64,000 nucleotides of DNA, from NCBI GenBank assembly GCA_964342355.1, contig CAYFFG010000012.1, positions 1 through 64,000 on the forward strand, written 5' to 3'. The DNA is from Hirschia sp964342355. GTDB lineage: Bacteria; Pseudomonadota; Alphaproteobacteria; Caulobacterales; Hyphomonadaceae. The position numbers and the translations under genes were made by a program. Under the pieces are notes generated by a model, which saw nothing but the letters and a program-made list of their open reading frames with translations, was not told the DNA's origin and did no database searches. Positions 1 to 9,076 of this stretch are shown here, piece by piece; position 1 is the first letter of the stretch; every line of letters begins with the position of its first letter.

Positions 1-202
1 ACGGCTCGCATCACGCGCTCCGCCAGTTGCCCCTAACCCTCCAGACGGAAACGTCGTGGAGATGTTGGCGCTTGAGCGTCGCGAATGATGATGGCGCCTA
101 TTGCATGGAGAGGTCTCCAAACAACAAAGCCTTAAGCCAAGCACATCGCCTCCACCTCCCCCATCCGTGGAAGCCATGCGATGAGCAAAGAATGAATTCC
201 GC
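1..202. other. Window edge, no assignable gene
   Basis: This is the stretch downstream of trpB on the minus strand. Frames on both strands stay open for part of it: plus frame 3 runs from the edge to a stop at about 200, and a minus frame begins with ATG at about 177. None of the translations resembles a protein I know. No trpA start follows trpB, although trpA is its usual neighbour. It may hold the tail of a plus-strand gene that starts outside the window. Confidence 0.4.
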
Positions 203-1414
203 TTAGATCTTCACCCCGAGGCGGTCGGCGACTGAGAAGACGTCTTTGTCGCCCCGGCCACACAGGTTCATGATGATCAGACCATCCGGGCCCAACTCTT
301 TGGCTACGTCCCCCACGCGCGCCAGCGCATGCGCAGGCTCCAGCGCCGGGATAATGCCTTCAAGCCTTGTGCAGAGCTGGAAAGCTTCCAGCGCTTCTTC
401 ATCTGTACAGGTGCGGTATTCGGCGCGGCCTGTTTCTTTCAGGAAAGAGTGCTCAGGCCCGATACCCGGGTAATCAAGACCCGCAGAAATGGAGTGCGCA
501 TCTGTGATCTGACCGTCTTCGTCCTGTAGCAGATAGGTGCGGTTTCCGTGCAAAATACCCGGCTCGCCGCCATTCAGCGCAGCGGCATGCATGCCTGTCT
601 CAACACCATGACCAGCTGCCTCAACACCAATGAGGCGCACGTCCTCATCTTCTAGGAAAGGGTGGAACAATCCGATCGCATTTGAACCGCCGCCAATACA
701 CGCCATGACCACATCAGGAAGACGCCCTTCCCGCTCCATGATCTGTTCTTTGGCTTCACGGCCGATGACAGACTGGAAGTCACGCACAAGCTGAGGATAT
801 GGGTGTGGGCCAGCCGCCGTGCCGATACAGTAAAATGTGTCGTGCACATTGGTCACCCAATCGCGCAGCGCCTCATTCATCGCGTCTTTGAGCGTGCCCG
901 TGCCAGAGGAGACTGGCACAATCTCAGCGCCCAAAAGCTTCATACGGAACACATTTGGCTTTTGGCGTTCAACATCGGTTGCGCCCATAAACACAACACA
1001 TGGCAGGCCAAAGCGCGCACAAATCGTCGCCGTCGCCACACCGTGCTGCCCGGCGCCTGTTTCTGCGATTATGCGTGTCTTGCCCATGCGCAGCGCCAGC
1101 AACACCTGACCCAGGCAATTGTTCACCTTATGCGAACCGGTGTGATTAAGCTCGTCGCGCTTGAAATAGATTTTCGCGCCGCCAAAGTGCTCCGTCAGGC
1201 GTTCAGCAAAATACATAGCGGACGGGCGTCCGACATAATCCTTCATCAACCCGCGATACTGGGTTTCAAACGCCGGATCCTGCTTTGCGGCGTTGTATTC
1301 TTTTTCAAGATCCAGGATCAGCGGCATCAATGTTTCCGCCACATAACGCCCGCCAAAGTCGCCAAAGCGACCGCTTGCATCTGGCCATTGATCCCATGTG
1401 TTGCGCTTATCCAT
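203..1414 (-). CDS. trpB: Tryptophan synthase beta chain
   Basis: TrpB condenses indole with L-serine to make tryptophan, using pyridoxal phosphate, in a complex with TrpA in the cytoplasm. The protein has the fold type II PLP motif HTGSHKVNN with the Schiff-base lysine near residue 96, and the phosphate-binding loop GGGSNAIG in the C-terminal half. At 403 residues it is the usual length. An ATG nine bases further upstream (1423) is possible, but AGGA lies at good spacing for the ATG at 1414. It lies 34-43 bp downstream of trpF in the same direction, so the two are probably one operon. trpA does not follow directly. Confidence 0.97.
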   Translation of the reverse strand: MDKRNTWDQWPDASGRFGDFGGRYVAETLMPLILDLEKEYNAAKQDPAFETQYRGLMKDYVGRPSAMYFAERLTEHFGGAKIYFKRDELNHTGSHKVNNCLGQVLLALRMGKTRIIAETGAGQHGVATATICARFGLPCVVFMGATDVERQKPNVFRMKLLGAEIVPVSSGTGTLKDAMNEALRDWVTNVHDTFYCIGTAAGPHPYPQLVRDFQSVIGREAKEQIMEREGRLPDVVMACIGGGSNAIGLFHPFLEDEDVRLIGVEAAGHGVETGMHAAALNGGEPGILHGNRTYLLQDEDGQITDAHSISAGLDYPGIGPEHSFLKETGRAEYRTCTDEEALEAFQLCTRLEGIIPALEPAHALARVGDVAKELGPDGLIIMNLCGRGDKDVFSVADRLGVKI

Positions 1415-1457
1415 CGCGATCATCCTGTCCTGAAGCGTCAGAGCGTAAGATAACGAC

Positions 1458-2108
1458 TTACTTATCCGACACTGATTTGGCCGCAGCTATAAAGGCGCGA
1501 ACCTTGTCCGCATCTTTTACGCCCGGAGCGCTTTCCACGCCAGATGATACGTCTACGCCTTTTGCACCTGAAAGCTCAATGGCCTGAACAACATTTTCAG
1601 GCGTTAACCCGCCCGCCAGGAGCCATGGTTTGTCCAATGTATAGGAGGTCATCACCTGCCAATCGAAAGCAACGCCATTTCCGCCAGGCAATTTGTCTTC
1701 GGGGCGCGGCTTGGCGTCGAATAACAATTGATCATAAGCAGCTACGCTATCTGCATGCGGAAGGTCGTCTTTTGTGCTGACGGAAATACCGCGCATAAGT
1801 TTAATTTCCGGCCGGGCGGATTTTAAACGTAACAAGCTGTCAGCAGAAAATGATCCGTGCACCTGTAGGCCCGCATGGCCAAGATTTATTTGGGATAGCT
1901 TAGTTAATTGCTCTGTAAACGGATTAGCCAACACGACCCAGGGCTGGATGGAAATTGGTGTTTTAGAGATTAGTTTTTCTAACTCACTCAACGTGACATG
2001 CCGGGGACTTTTTGCAAAATGCACAAACCCGACCGAGTCAGCCCCCGCACCCACGGCAGTAGCAAGCATTTCAGGGGTAGATAAGCCGCAAATTTTCACA
2101 AAAATCAT
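1458..2108 (-). CDS. trpF: Phosphoribosylanthranilate isomerase
   Basis: TrpF converts N-(5-phosphoribosyl)anthranilate to the carboxyphenylamino-deoxyribulose phosphate (CdRP) in tryptophan synthesis. The protein opens with the family signature VKICGLSTPE, whose Cys is the general base, and ends with the barrel phosphate-binding segments LAGGLTPENV and GVDVSSGVE. At 216 residues it is the normal length for a single-domain TIM barrel; it is not fused to TrpC. No clear Shine-Dalgarno sequence precedes the ATG. It is the first gene of the trpF-trpB pair. Confidence 0.96.
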   Translation of the reverse strand: MIFVKICGLSTPEMLATAVGAGADSVGFVHFAKSPRHVTLSELEKLISKTPISIQPWVVLANPFTEQLTKLSQINLGHAGLQVHGSFSADSLLRLKSARPEIKLMRGISVSTKDDLPHADSVAAYDQLLFDAKPRPEDKLPGGNGVAFDWQVMTSYTLDKPWLLAGGLTPENVVQAIELSGAKGVDVSSGVESAPGVKDADKVRAFIAAAKSVSDK

Positions 2109-2532
2109 TTAAAAACGGGCACTTCGCTAAAAACCGCCACCACCTCTAGCTATGGTTGCAGGAGGCGCTATTCTCGACCTCAAAATGCAAGAAAGGCGAC
2201 CATTCAGGCCGCCCCTCCGCAATCTACTCATAACTCTACATGAGCTATTCTATATCACAGCTCCCCCTTATCCGCAAGGAATGAATCTTAACCATGACCC
2301 GGTTTTTATTAAGGTTTCGCCTGGTTTTAGGCTGTTGAGCGTCATGAATTTGTCATTTTCGTTTTTTCAAATCCGAAAATGACTGAGCGGTCTCAGAGAT
2401 TCGCAAAACGGAAATCAGGGTTGAAAGTCGGAAAATCAAACCGGCAGACAAATAGTTCGCGCAAAACCGCTTTCTCCCGCAAAGAATACGTCAGAATGCT
2501 TTTATGGAATATGGCTCAGCTAAGAAGCCTGC
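2109..2532. other. Intergenic region between trpF and ihfB
   Basis: About 420 bp without a convincing gene. It must hold the trpF promoter, read on the minus strand, and the 3' end of the ihfB transcript. Short plus-strand open frames here (2152-2382 and 2379-2594) have no ribosome binding site or recognisable product. The one clear structure is a 10-bp inverted repeat at 2352-2383, listed separately. Confidence 0.6.
2352..2383. repeat. 10-bp perfect inverted repeat
   Basis: GTCATTTTCG at 2352-2361 is matched by CGAAAATGAC at 2374-2383, with a 12-base T-rich spacer. No run of T follows on either strand, so it does not look like an intrinsic terminator. It may be a protein-binding site or an RNA hairpin in the ihfB 3' region. 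Confidence 0.6.
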
Positions 2533-2832
2533 TTATCTTTCTTCCGGGTCTTCGCCATTGTTCAGGCGGGCGCGAAGCTCTTTGCCAGCCTTGAAGAAAG
2601 GAACGAATTTCTCGTCTACGCTGACTGTTTCGCCTGTGCGTGGGTTGCGGCCAGTGCGGGCATTGCGCCGTCGGACTGAGAAAGCCCCAAATCCACGCAA
2701 TTCAACCCGCTGTCCGGTCTCCAACGCATTGGAGATTTCATCAAACAGCACATCAACAATACGTTCCACATCACGCGGACGCATGTCGGAATACTCTTCA
2801 GAGAGTTTGGCGATGAGTTCAGAACGTAGCAT
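2533..2832 (-). CDS. ihfB: Integration host factor subunit beta
   Basis: IHF-beta pairs with IHF-alpha to make a sequence-specific DNA-bending heterodimer of the nucleoid. The 99-residue protein starts MLRSELIAKL and carries the beta-arm signature GFGAFSVRRRNARTGRNP with the proline that intercalates at the DNA kink. The next gene upstream is rpsA, an order conserved in many proteobacteria. A strong terminator lies between them, so ihfB probably depends partly on read-through or on its own promoter. Confidence 0.96.
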   Translation of the reverse strand: MLRSELIAKLSEEYSDMRPRDVERIVDVLFDEISNALETGQRVELRGFGAFSVRRRNARTGRNPRTGETVSVDEKFVPFFKAGKELRARLNNGEDPEER

Positions 2833-2847
2833 GAGTTAACTCTGATG

Positions 2848-2882
2848 AAAAAAGACCCGGAAAGCAAGTACTTCCCGGGTCT
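2848..2882 (-). terminator. Rho-independent terminator of rpsA
   Basis: On the minus strand a stem AGACCCGG.../...CCGGGTCT (2853-2860 paired with 2875-2882, extended by AAG/CTT) closes a short loop and is followed by six T residues (2848-2853). It sits just past the rpsA stop and before ihfB. Confidence 0.85.
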
Positions 2883-2936
2883 CTTCGATTAAATTTTTCG
2901 ACAATTGGTGACTTAGTCGATCGCTCGGACCTTAAA

Positions 2937-4640
2937 TTAGTCCTTGTCTTCCTCGTCGCCACCCGCCAGGGCCGCACCAAGAATGTCACCAAGAGACGCA
3001 CCAGATTCTGCTGAACCGTACTGTTCGACAGCTTCTTTCTCTTCGCGAATCTCCAGCGCCTTCACAGACAGACCGACGCGGCGGGACGCTTTGTCGAAGT
3101 TTGTGACCAGCGCATCGATTTTGTCGCCGACAGCAAAACGCTCTGGACGCTGCTCTGAACGGTCACGGGACAGGTCAGATTTACGAATGAACGCGGACAT
3201 TTCAGAACCATCGTCACCGAAGCTGACTTCAATACCGCCTGTTGTGACTTCAGTCACAGTACAGGTGACAACTTTGTTCTTGCGAACGTCAGCGCTTTCG
3301 ATTGGGTCAGAGCCAAGTTGTTTGATGCCAAGAGAGATGCGCTCTTTGTCAACATCAACATCAAGGACACGTGCTTTAACAATGTCGCCTTTGTTGAAGT
3401 CTTGGATTGCTTCTTCGCCTGAACGGTTCCAGTCGATGTCGTTGATGTGGACCATACCATCAAGGTCTGGGCCAAGACCGATGAACATACCAAATTCGGT
3501 AATGCCGCGAACTTCACCTTCGACATCTGTGCCAACTGGGTGTTCAGCAATGAATGCTTCCCACGGGTTGTTCATTGTCTGCTTCAGGCCAAGCGAGATA
3601 CGGCGCTTGTCTGAATCGACGTCAAGAACCATCACATCCACTTCTTGGGAAGAAGAGATGATTTTGCCTGGGTGCAGGTTCTTCTTGGTCCAGGACATTT
3701 CAGACACGTGGATAAGACCTTCCACGCCGTCTTCAAGCTCAACAAACGCACCGTAGTCAGTGATGTTTGTCACACGACCGGACAGTTTCGCGCCGATTGG
3801 GTATTTTGCGCCAACGCCATCCCATGGGTCAGACATGAGCTGTTTCATGCCAAGAGAGATACGCTGGGTGTCTGGGTTGATTTTAACGATCTGGACTTCG
3901 ACTTCCTGACCGACTTCAACAACTTGCGACGGGTGAGATACGCGCTTCCAGGACATGTCTGTCACGTGAAGCAGACCGTCAATACCGCCCAGATCAACGA
4001 ACGCACCGTAATCTGTGATGTTCTTAACAACACCACGGCGCTTCTCGCCCTCAGCCATGTTGCCAACAATCTCTGCGCGCTGCTCAGCGCGGGACTCTTC
4101 CAGAACCGCACGACGGGAGACAACAATGTTACCACGCGGACGGTCCATTTTCAGGATCGCAAATGGTTGCTCCTGGCCCATGAGCGGGCCGACGTCACGG
4201 ATAGGACGGATGTCGACTTGCGAACCAGGCAAGAAGGCGTTCACGCCGCCTAGGTCGACTGTGAAACCACCTTTTACGCGGCCAACAATGGCGCCTTTGA
4301 TGGTGACCTTGTCTGCGTACTGCTTTTCAAGACGGTTCCAAGCTTCTTCGCGGCGCGCTTTGTCGCGAGACAGAACGGCGTCACCGAGCGCGTTTTCGAT
4401 ACGCTCAAGGTAGACTTCTGCAATTGCGCCCACTTCAGGGCGTTTTTCGTCTTGGGAAAATTCACGGACCGGAATACGGCCTTCGGTCTTCAGACCGACG
4501 TCAACAACAACAAAGTCGTTTTCAATAGCTGTGACGGTTGCAGGAACAACCCGGCCTTCAATCATCTGGTTGCCGGAAAAACTGTCCTCGAACATCGCCG
4601 CAAAATCGTCGGTGGTCGGGTTCATCGTGTCTACTGACAT
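2937..4640 (-). CDS. rpsA: 30S ribosomal protein S1
   Basis: S1 binds mRNA on the small ribosomal subunit and helps start translation. The 567-residue protein contains six consecutive S1/OB-fold repeats. Repeats 3 and 4 show the near-identical pattern NITDYGAFV...GLIHV(S/T)(E/D)MSW; the C-terminal repeats are more diverged, as in the family. The open frame extends 21 codons further upstream, but the start is placed at the ATG encoding MSVDTMNPTT because TGGAG lies six bases before it and alphaproteobacterial homologues start there. It follows cmk on the same strand. Confidence 0.97.
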   Translation of the reverse strand: MSVDTMNPTTDDFAAMFEDSFSGNQMIEGRVVPATVTAIENDFVVVDVGLKTEGRIPVREFSQDEKRPEVGAIAEVYLERIENALGDAVLSRDKARREEAWNRLEKQYADKVTIKGAIVGRVKGGFTVDLGGVNAFLPGSQVDIRPIRDVGPLMGQEQPFAILKMDRPRGNIVVSRRAVLEESRAEQRAEIVGNMAEGEKRRGVVKNITDYGAFVDLGGIDGLLHVTDMSWKRVSHPSQVVEVGQEVEVQIVKINPDTQRISLGMKQLMSDPWDGVGAKYPIGAKLSGRVTNITDYGAFVELEDGVEGLIHVSEMSWTKKNLHPGKIISSSQEVDVMVLDVDSDKRRISLGLKQTMNNPWEAFIAEHPVGTDVEGEVRGITEFGMFIGLGPDLDGMVHINDIDWNRSGEEAIQDFNKGDIVKARVLDVDVDKERISLGIKQLGSDPIESADVRKNKVVTCTVTEVTTGGIEVSFGDDGSEMSAFIRKSDLSRDRSEQRPERFAVGDKIDALVTNFDKASRRVGLSVKALEIREEKEAVEQYGSAESGASLGDILGAALAGGDEEDKD

Positions 4641-4865
4641 CGAAACTCCAAATTTATCGTCGTTACAGGCCGGCCGGTTGTCCCGGCGGTCTCGCCGCAC
4701 CACGCGGCTTCACTTTTTGACTTAGTTCTCCACAGGAGAAGGCGGCGGTATCCCCGCTAGACGTGCAGAAGTCAAGGTTTATCGGGGGATTCTGCTTCAT
4801 TCTTGGCCAGATTCAGCAGATTCCCTCAAGAATCTCGACGATCAAGACTCAAACACCCACGACAA

Positions 4866-5483
4866 CTATTCATGCTTGATATGTTCAAGCGCCAGATCAA
4901 AAACTTGGTCTGGGGTCAAATTCGTCGTATCAATTTGAAGCGCATCGTCCGCTGCTTTCATAGGTGCGTTGGCGCGCCCTTTGTCACGCTCATCGCGTTC
5001 TTTTAATTCGCGCACCATATTTTCATGAGTAATCGGACGGCCCGTCTTTTCAAGTTCCAAACATCTGCGGCTGGCGCGCTCTTCCACACTTGCATCCACC
5101 CAAAACTTAAATGGCGCTTCTGGACACACGACGGTTCCTATATCTCTGCCATCCAGGACCGCTCCGCCATCCTGGAACGCAAAACTGCGCTGCAGATCAA
5201 ACAGCGCTTCCCGTACTTTTGGCAGAACCGCGACTTTAGACGCTGCCTGCCCTGCTTCAGCTGTGCGAAGTTCAACATCTTTAAACAAGGACAGGTCCAG
5301 TTTTGACGCCAATGCCGCGCACGTCTGTTCGTCGTCCAAAGCGACGCCTTCGCGCAACGCGCTTACGCCCGTCGCCCGGTAAAGCGCACCGGTATCCATG
5401 TGCGGAAGTGAGAAATGCGCAGCTAACCTTTTCGCGAGTGTGCCTTTGCCAGACGCTAAAGTACCGTCAATTGCAATAATCAT
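4866..5483 (-). CDS. cmk: Cytidylate kinase
   Basis: Phosphorylates CMP and dCMP to the diphosphates using ATP. The P-loop is slightly altered, GTLASGKGT (residues 7-15), and is followed by the family pattern HMDTGALYRA. The substrate-binding segment DGRDIGTVVCPEA is present. At 205 residues it is close to the usual 210-230. Its start overlaps the aroA stop by four bases (ATGA), so the two are translationally coupled, the normal alphaproteobacterial arrangement upstream of rpsA. Confidence 0.96.
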   Translation of the reverse strand: MIIAIDGTLASGKGTLAKRLAAHFSLPHMDTGALYRATGVSALREGVALDDEQTCAALASKLDLSLFKDVELRTAEAGQAASKVAVLPKVREALFDLQRSFAFQDGGAVLDGRDIGTVVCPEAPFKFWVDASVEERASRRCLELEKTGRPITHENMVRELKERDERDKGRANAPMKAADDALQIDTTNLTPDQVFDLALEHIKHE

Positions 5484-6814
5484 AATGCGGTGGCCTCTTG
5501 CTCAATATCGGCCCCTAAAGCCTGCATATGAGCAAAGAACTCAGGATAACTGGTCGCGATTGCCGATACGTCATCAACAGAAACCGGTTTTTGGGAAGCA
5601 CATCCCATAACCAGCGCAGACATTGCGATACGGTGATCATGTCTTGCTTCCACAAGTCCTCCGCCAGGAACTCCGCCAGGCCCGCATCCCTTGACCAGGA
5701 ATCCATCCGGACGTTCTTCTGCTTCAACGCCATTTGCCCGCAGCAAAGCAACCGTTGCTGCAATTCGATCAGATTCCTTCACACGAAGTTCTGCGGCGCC
5801 CGTGACCAACGTGTCGCCTTCGGCAAAGGCCGCCAAGACCGCAAACAAAGGAAACTCATCAATCATGGCTGGTGTCATGTCTGGTTCCGGCGATTTCGCG
5901 TGAAGTTTGGAGGGGCGAGCCCTCAATGTGACAATCGCCTCACCACCGCTTTCACCGGTCGGAACGCTTACCAGATCAGCGCCCATCGCCTGAACTGCAC
6001 GCACCAGGCCGTTGCGCGTGTCATTCTCCATAACATTGAGCACATCCACATGCCCTGCGTCACATAACAATGCCGCTGCCCAAAGAAACGCCGCTGATGA
6101 CGGATCGCCAGGGATGTCGATATTTGTCGCTGTCAACTTCTGGCCGCCAACCAAAGAGATACGGGAACCGCGCCCGCCTTGAATAGACTCTTCAGTCACG
6201 TCCGCCCCAAACGCGCGCAACATTCGTTCTGTGTGGTCACGGGTTCGTTTGGGCTCTTCAATAACAGTCATACCTTGTGCGCCCAACCCTGCCAGCAGCA
6301 CACATGACTTAACCTGAGCAGACGCATGCGGCGGCGTGTATGAAATCGCCTTCAATGAAGCCCCTTCAAGGGTAAGCGGCAAACGCCCTTCACTCGAATC
6401 ACTTTGCGCGCCCATTTCACGTAATGGATCCAAAACGCGATTCATTGGTCGTGAACGCAGGCTTTCGTCGCCATCAAATGTCGCTTTTAAGTTTTGCCCC
6501 GCCAAAAGCCCCATGAGCAATCTCGCGCCAGTGCCCGAGTTGCCCATGTCGAGTGTCTGGTCCGGATTTGAAAGTCCCTTCTCACCAACGCCCTCAACGC
6601 GCCAACGGCGTAACGCCAAACGTTCAACCTGCGCCCCACAAGCCCCCATGGCAGCAGCAGTATTAAGAACGTCTTCCCCCTCAAGAAGACCATCAATCAG
6701 GCTCACACCCTCTGCCAGACCAGCAAACATCAAAGCGCGATGCGAACAGGATTTGTCCCCTGGCGCGCGGAGCGCGCCATCTAATCTTGCAACTGGGCGC
6801 GAGGTCGCCTTCAT
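5480..6814 (-). CDS. aroA: 3-phosphoshikimate 1-carboxyvinyltransferase (EPSP synthase)
   Basis: Makes 5-enolpyruvylshikimate-3-phosphate from shikimate-3-phosphate and phosphoenolpyruvate, the sixth step of the shikimate pathway. Visible signatures are PGDKSCSHRALM (Lys21, Ser22, Arg26 bind substrate), the PEP-site loop GNSGTGARLLMG, and LRVKESDRI in the second domain. It is 444 residues, full length. It heads an aroA-cmk overlap followed by rpsA and is divergent from the FYDLN gene. The PEP loop has Ala after GNSGTG rather than the Gly-Thr-x-x-Arg of many enzymes, which deserves an alignment. Confidence 0.96.
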   Translation of the reverse strand: MKATSRPVARLDGALRAPGDKSCSHRALMFAGLAEGVSLIDGLLEGEDVLNTAAAMGACGAQVERLALRRWRVEGVGEKGLSNPDQTLDMGNSGTGARLLMGLLAGQNLKATFDGDESLRSRPMNRVLDPLREMGAQSDSSEGRLPLTLEGASLKAISYTPPHASAQVKSCVLLAGLGAQGMTVIEEPKRTRDHTERMLRAFGADVTEESIQGGRGSRISLVGGQKLTATNIDIPGDPSSAAFLWAAALLCDAGHVDVLNVMENDTRNGLVRAVQAMGADLVSVPTGESGGEAIVTLRARPSKLHAKSPEPDMTPAMIDEFPLFAVLAAFAEGDTLVTGAAELRVKESDRIAATVALLRANGVEAEERPDGFLVKGCGPGGVPGGGLVEARHDHRIAMSALVMGCASQKPVSVDDVSAIATSYPEFFAHMQALGADIEQEATAL

Positions 6815-6949
6815 TATGACGTCTCCGGATCATTGAGAATAAAATTAACGATCATAGCAAAAAGAGTCTTGCCATTTAGGTTGCTAACGCTTTACAGGCG
6901 CGTGCGAACATGGCAACCGCCCGCAAAAAGAATGTTGAGGGGAAATTAA

Positions 6950-7429
6950 GTGCCCAAAGCTGACCTCGGCCAAAAACAATCCTGCCCGGAATGTGAAGCC
7001 AAATTCTATGACTTGAACAAAAATCCCGCGATTTGTCCCAAATGCGGCCATAGCTTTGATCCAAATGAGACGACTGCGTCTCAAAAAAGGATGAAAACCA
7101 AAGCATCCAAACCACCAGCGGACGATGATGACGAAGATCTCGAAGATGAAGATCTTGAGGATGCAAAAACATCGGACAACGATGAGGACGATGAGGAAGA
7201 GCCAGACGACGTCAAGGAAGTAGATGTTGAAGACGATGACATCGAACTGACTGACGAAGACGACGATACGCCTGGCGCCAAACCTCGACTTTCAGATTCA
7301 TCCGTTGATGACGAACTGGATGATGACGAATCCGGAATGTCGGTTGTTGATGAGGACGATGATCTTCCAGACCTAGACGATGATGACATCGATCTGGATG
7401 ATGATACGGACGAAAATCCCCTAACCTAG
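6950..7429 (+). CDS. FYDLN-acid family zinc-ribbon protein
   Basis: A 159-residue protein of a family confined largely to alphaproteobacteria (TIGR02300/FYDLN_acid); its molecular role is unknown. The N-terminus has a zinc ribbon with Cys12-x-x-Cys15 and Cys29-x-x-Cys32 around the name-giving FYDLN. The rest, from about residue 55, is a low-complexity tail dominated by Asp and Glu. The gene is divergent from aroA, the standard position for this family, and lies upstream of tRNA-Ala. Confidence 0.9.
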   Translation: MPKADLGQKQSCPECEAKFYDLNKNPAICPKCGHSFDPNETTASQKRMKTKASKPPADDDDEDLEDEDLEDAKTSDNDEDDEEEPDDVKEVDVEDDDIELTDEDDDTPGAKPRLSDSSVDDELDDDESGMSVVDEDDDLPDLDDDDIDLDDDTDENPLT

Positions 7430-7496
7430 ACATCGGATTGGCGTCCGTTTCAAAATTTAAAACGCAGCTTTTTTGTAGGCATGCGTGAAAAATAGC

Positions 7497-7523
7497 TTGA
7501 TCCAGCGGAGCGCGCAGTATACC
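7497..7523 (+). promoter_or_regulatory. Possible promoter for tRNA-Ala
   Basis: TTGATC (7497-7502) and TATACC (7518-7523) are separated by 15 bases, short of the ideal 17. A GC-rich discriminator follows, as in many stable-RNA promoters. The tRNA starts about 46 bases further on. Confidence 0.35.
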
Positions 7524-7569
7524 TAACGCGCTCCCTTTCGCAGCGCCCGCCGCTGTGAATCCCATTTTC

Positions 7570-7645
<76 letters not shown>

Positions 7646-7726
7646 TCTCACTTAAAATTGCTTCTTTTATAGAAAATGCCTGATCACAGGGTAACTTCTG
7701 TGCATAGACTTTTTTTGCGACCCAAT

Positions 7727-7770
7727 AAAAAAACACCGAAGCAGCAATACATCCGCTTCGGTGTTTTTGT
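7727..7770. terminator. Bidirectional terminator between tRNA-Ala and glnB
   Basis: The stem AACACCGAAGC (7732-7742) pairs with GCTTCGGTGTT (7755-7765). It is flanked by A residues on the left and T residues on the right, so it can stop minus-strand transcription from glnB and plus-strand transcription from the tRNA side. Confidence 0.85.
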
Positions 7771-7792
7771 TTATCGAACCAGGAAGTTCAGC

Positions 7793-8137
7793 TTAGCCAA
7801 CCAGGGCTGCAGCATCGCGCTCGCCCGTACGGATACGAACAACGCCCTCAAGATCAGCAACGAAGATTTTACCGTCACCAATTTTGTTAGTGTTTGCTGC
7901 GGTTGAGACGGCTTCAACGACCTTCTCGACCAGATCAGTGCCAACGGCGATCTCAATTTTAACTTTTGGCAGAAGACGAACTTCGTATTCTGCGCCACGG
8001 TAAACTTCCGTTTTACCGTGCTGACGACCATATCCCCGGACTTCAGAAACAGTGACACCTGACGCGCCCGCTTCTGTTACAGCGTCAAGCACTGCGTCCA
8101 AACGACTTGGTTTGAAGACTGCTGTTATGAGTTTCAT
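7793..8137 (-). CDS. glnB: Nitrogen regulatory protein P-II
   Basis: PII proteins are trimeric sensors of 2-oxoglutarate, ATP/ADP and, through uridylylation, glutamine. The T-loop carries the uridylylation site Tyr51 in YRGAEY, and the B and C loops show the family patterns TNKIGDGKIFV and VRIRTGE. At 114 residues it is standard. AAGGAGAG precedes the start. There is no adjacent amtB or glnA, so I cannot decide between GlnB and GlnK; the name is the conservative choice. No sigma-54 promoter was seen in the 70 bp upstream. Confidence 0.92.
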   Translation of the reverse strand: MKLITAVFKPSRLDAVLDAVTEAGASGVTVSEVRGYGRQHGKTEVYRGAEYEVRLLPKVKIEIAVGTDLVEKVVEAVSTAANTNKIGDGKIFVADLEGVVRIRTGERDAAALVG

Positions 8138-8207
8138 AGGCCTCTCTCCTTCAAGAAACTATATTTATACGATTCTTCTAACTCACGATACTTAAGGCGG
8201 GAGACTG

Positions 8208-8999
8208 TCATGCCGCTTCCTCCACCTTCACTTTATGACTTTCTTTTTTTACTTTCACCTGCGGCATTCTAGCTGGGTCTGCATTTGCTGGCTTCACAGA
8301 ACGTAAACGCACCTTAACTGGTTCAACTCCGCCTGATTTTGGGTCTACATAGAGGCGCTTGGTCGCCTCAACCATTACAACGCCCCCAAAACTGCGCCAG
8401 CCAATCTCACCTGCCCTTTCCCACGCCTCACCGGCGGATGTAATAAAGGGCCAAGGTGTTGGCGGAGCGTAAAGCGCACGCGCCCATGCTGTGGGCTGAA
8501 ACATCGCGCTTTGCAGTAAAGCGTCAAGTTGGGTTTTAGAATATGGACGTCCGTGACCGAAAGGAGTTGCTTCTGCGCGCGCCCATAAGCCACTGCGGTT
8601 AGCAACCACTAGAAGTATACGCGCCTCCGGCGCAGCGATTCGCCATAATTCTCGGAGCAATCGATCCGGCGATGCAGAATCTTCAATACCGTGCACGACA
8701 AGGATGCGATCAAACAAAGCATCAGTGAACGGTAGTCTGTCCTCATCCACCAATGTGGTCGCACACGGCGCATGCTCCGGCCAGGTCGAAGCCCCCTGTG
8801 CGGCAGGCGCTGCAAAAATTGCGCGGCGCGACCCGTGAGAGACATCCCCAAGGAATGCCTCACCGAATCCGAAACACAAAACATCCAAGCCGTCAGAATT
8901 ATTCCAAATGGCGCTCACGCGGCGTTGAATCATTTCGCGCGCCATATGCCCCAAGGGACTGGCATAAAACGACTGCAATCGCTTCACATCTACGCGCAA
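8208..8999 (-). CDS. SAM-dependent class I methyltransferase
   Basis: A 263-residue protein with a methyltransferase-11-like core. The SAM motif I is weak (VLCFGFGEAF, residues about 40-49); the acidic turn and the DRILVVHGIED segment after it are clearer. The last 50 residues form a Lys/Val-rich basic tail (VKVKKESHKVKVEE) that could bind nucleic acid or membrane. Substrate unknown. It is divergent from gloB, an arrangement I recall in other alphaproteobacteria, and lies 70 bp upstream of glnB. Confidence 0.82.
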   Translation of the reverse strand: MRVDVKRLQSFYASPLGHMAREMIQRRVSAIWNNSDGLDVLCFGFGEAFLGDVSHGSRRAIFAAPAAQGASTWPEHAPCATTLVDEDRLPFTDALFDRILVVHGIEDSASPDRLLRELWRIAAPEARILLVVANRSGLWARAEATPFGHGRPYSKTQLDALLQSAMFQPTAWARALYAPPTPWPFITSAGEAWERAGEIGWRSFGGVVMVEATKRLYVDPKSGGVEPVKVRLRSVKPANADPARMPQVKVKKESHKVKVEEAA

Positions 9000-9076
9000 T
9001 GGGTATCAACCTCCCTGTTTCGTCCATATGTTAAGAAACACGCTTAGAGAATAAACGCAGATCGGGGAGACTCAAA

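Noticed and set aside
803..1453. Long plus-strand open frame (216 codons) over trpB
   Set aside because: Antisense to trpB, Cys/His/Arg-rich translation typical of a shadow frame.
2152..2594. Plus-strand open frames in the trpF-ihfB gap
   Set aside because: No ribosome site, no recognisable product, and the second overlaps the end of ihfB antisense.
7081..7389. Minus-strand Ser-rich open frame
   Set aside because: It is antisense to the acidic tail of the FYDLN protein; GAT/GAC and GAA codons read backwards give Ser and other residues. Composition artefact.
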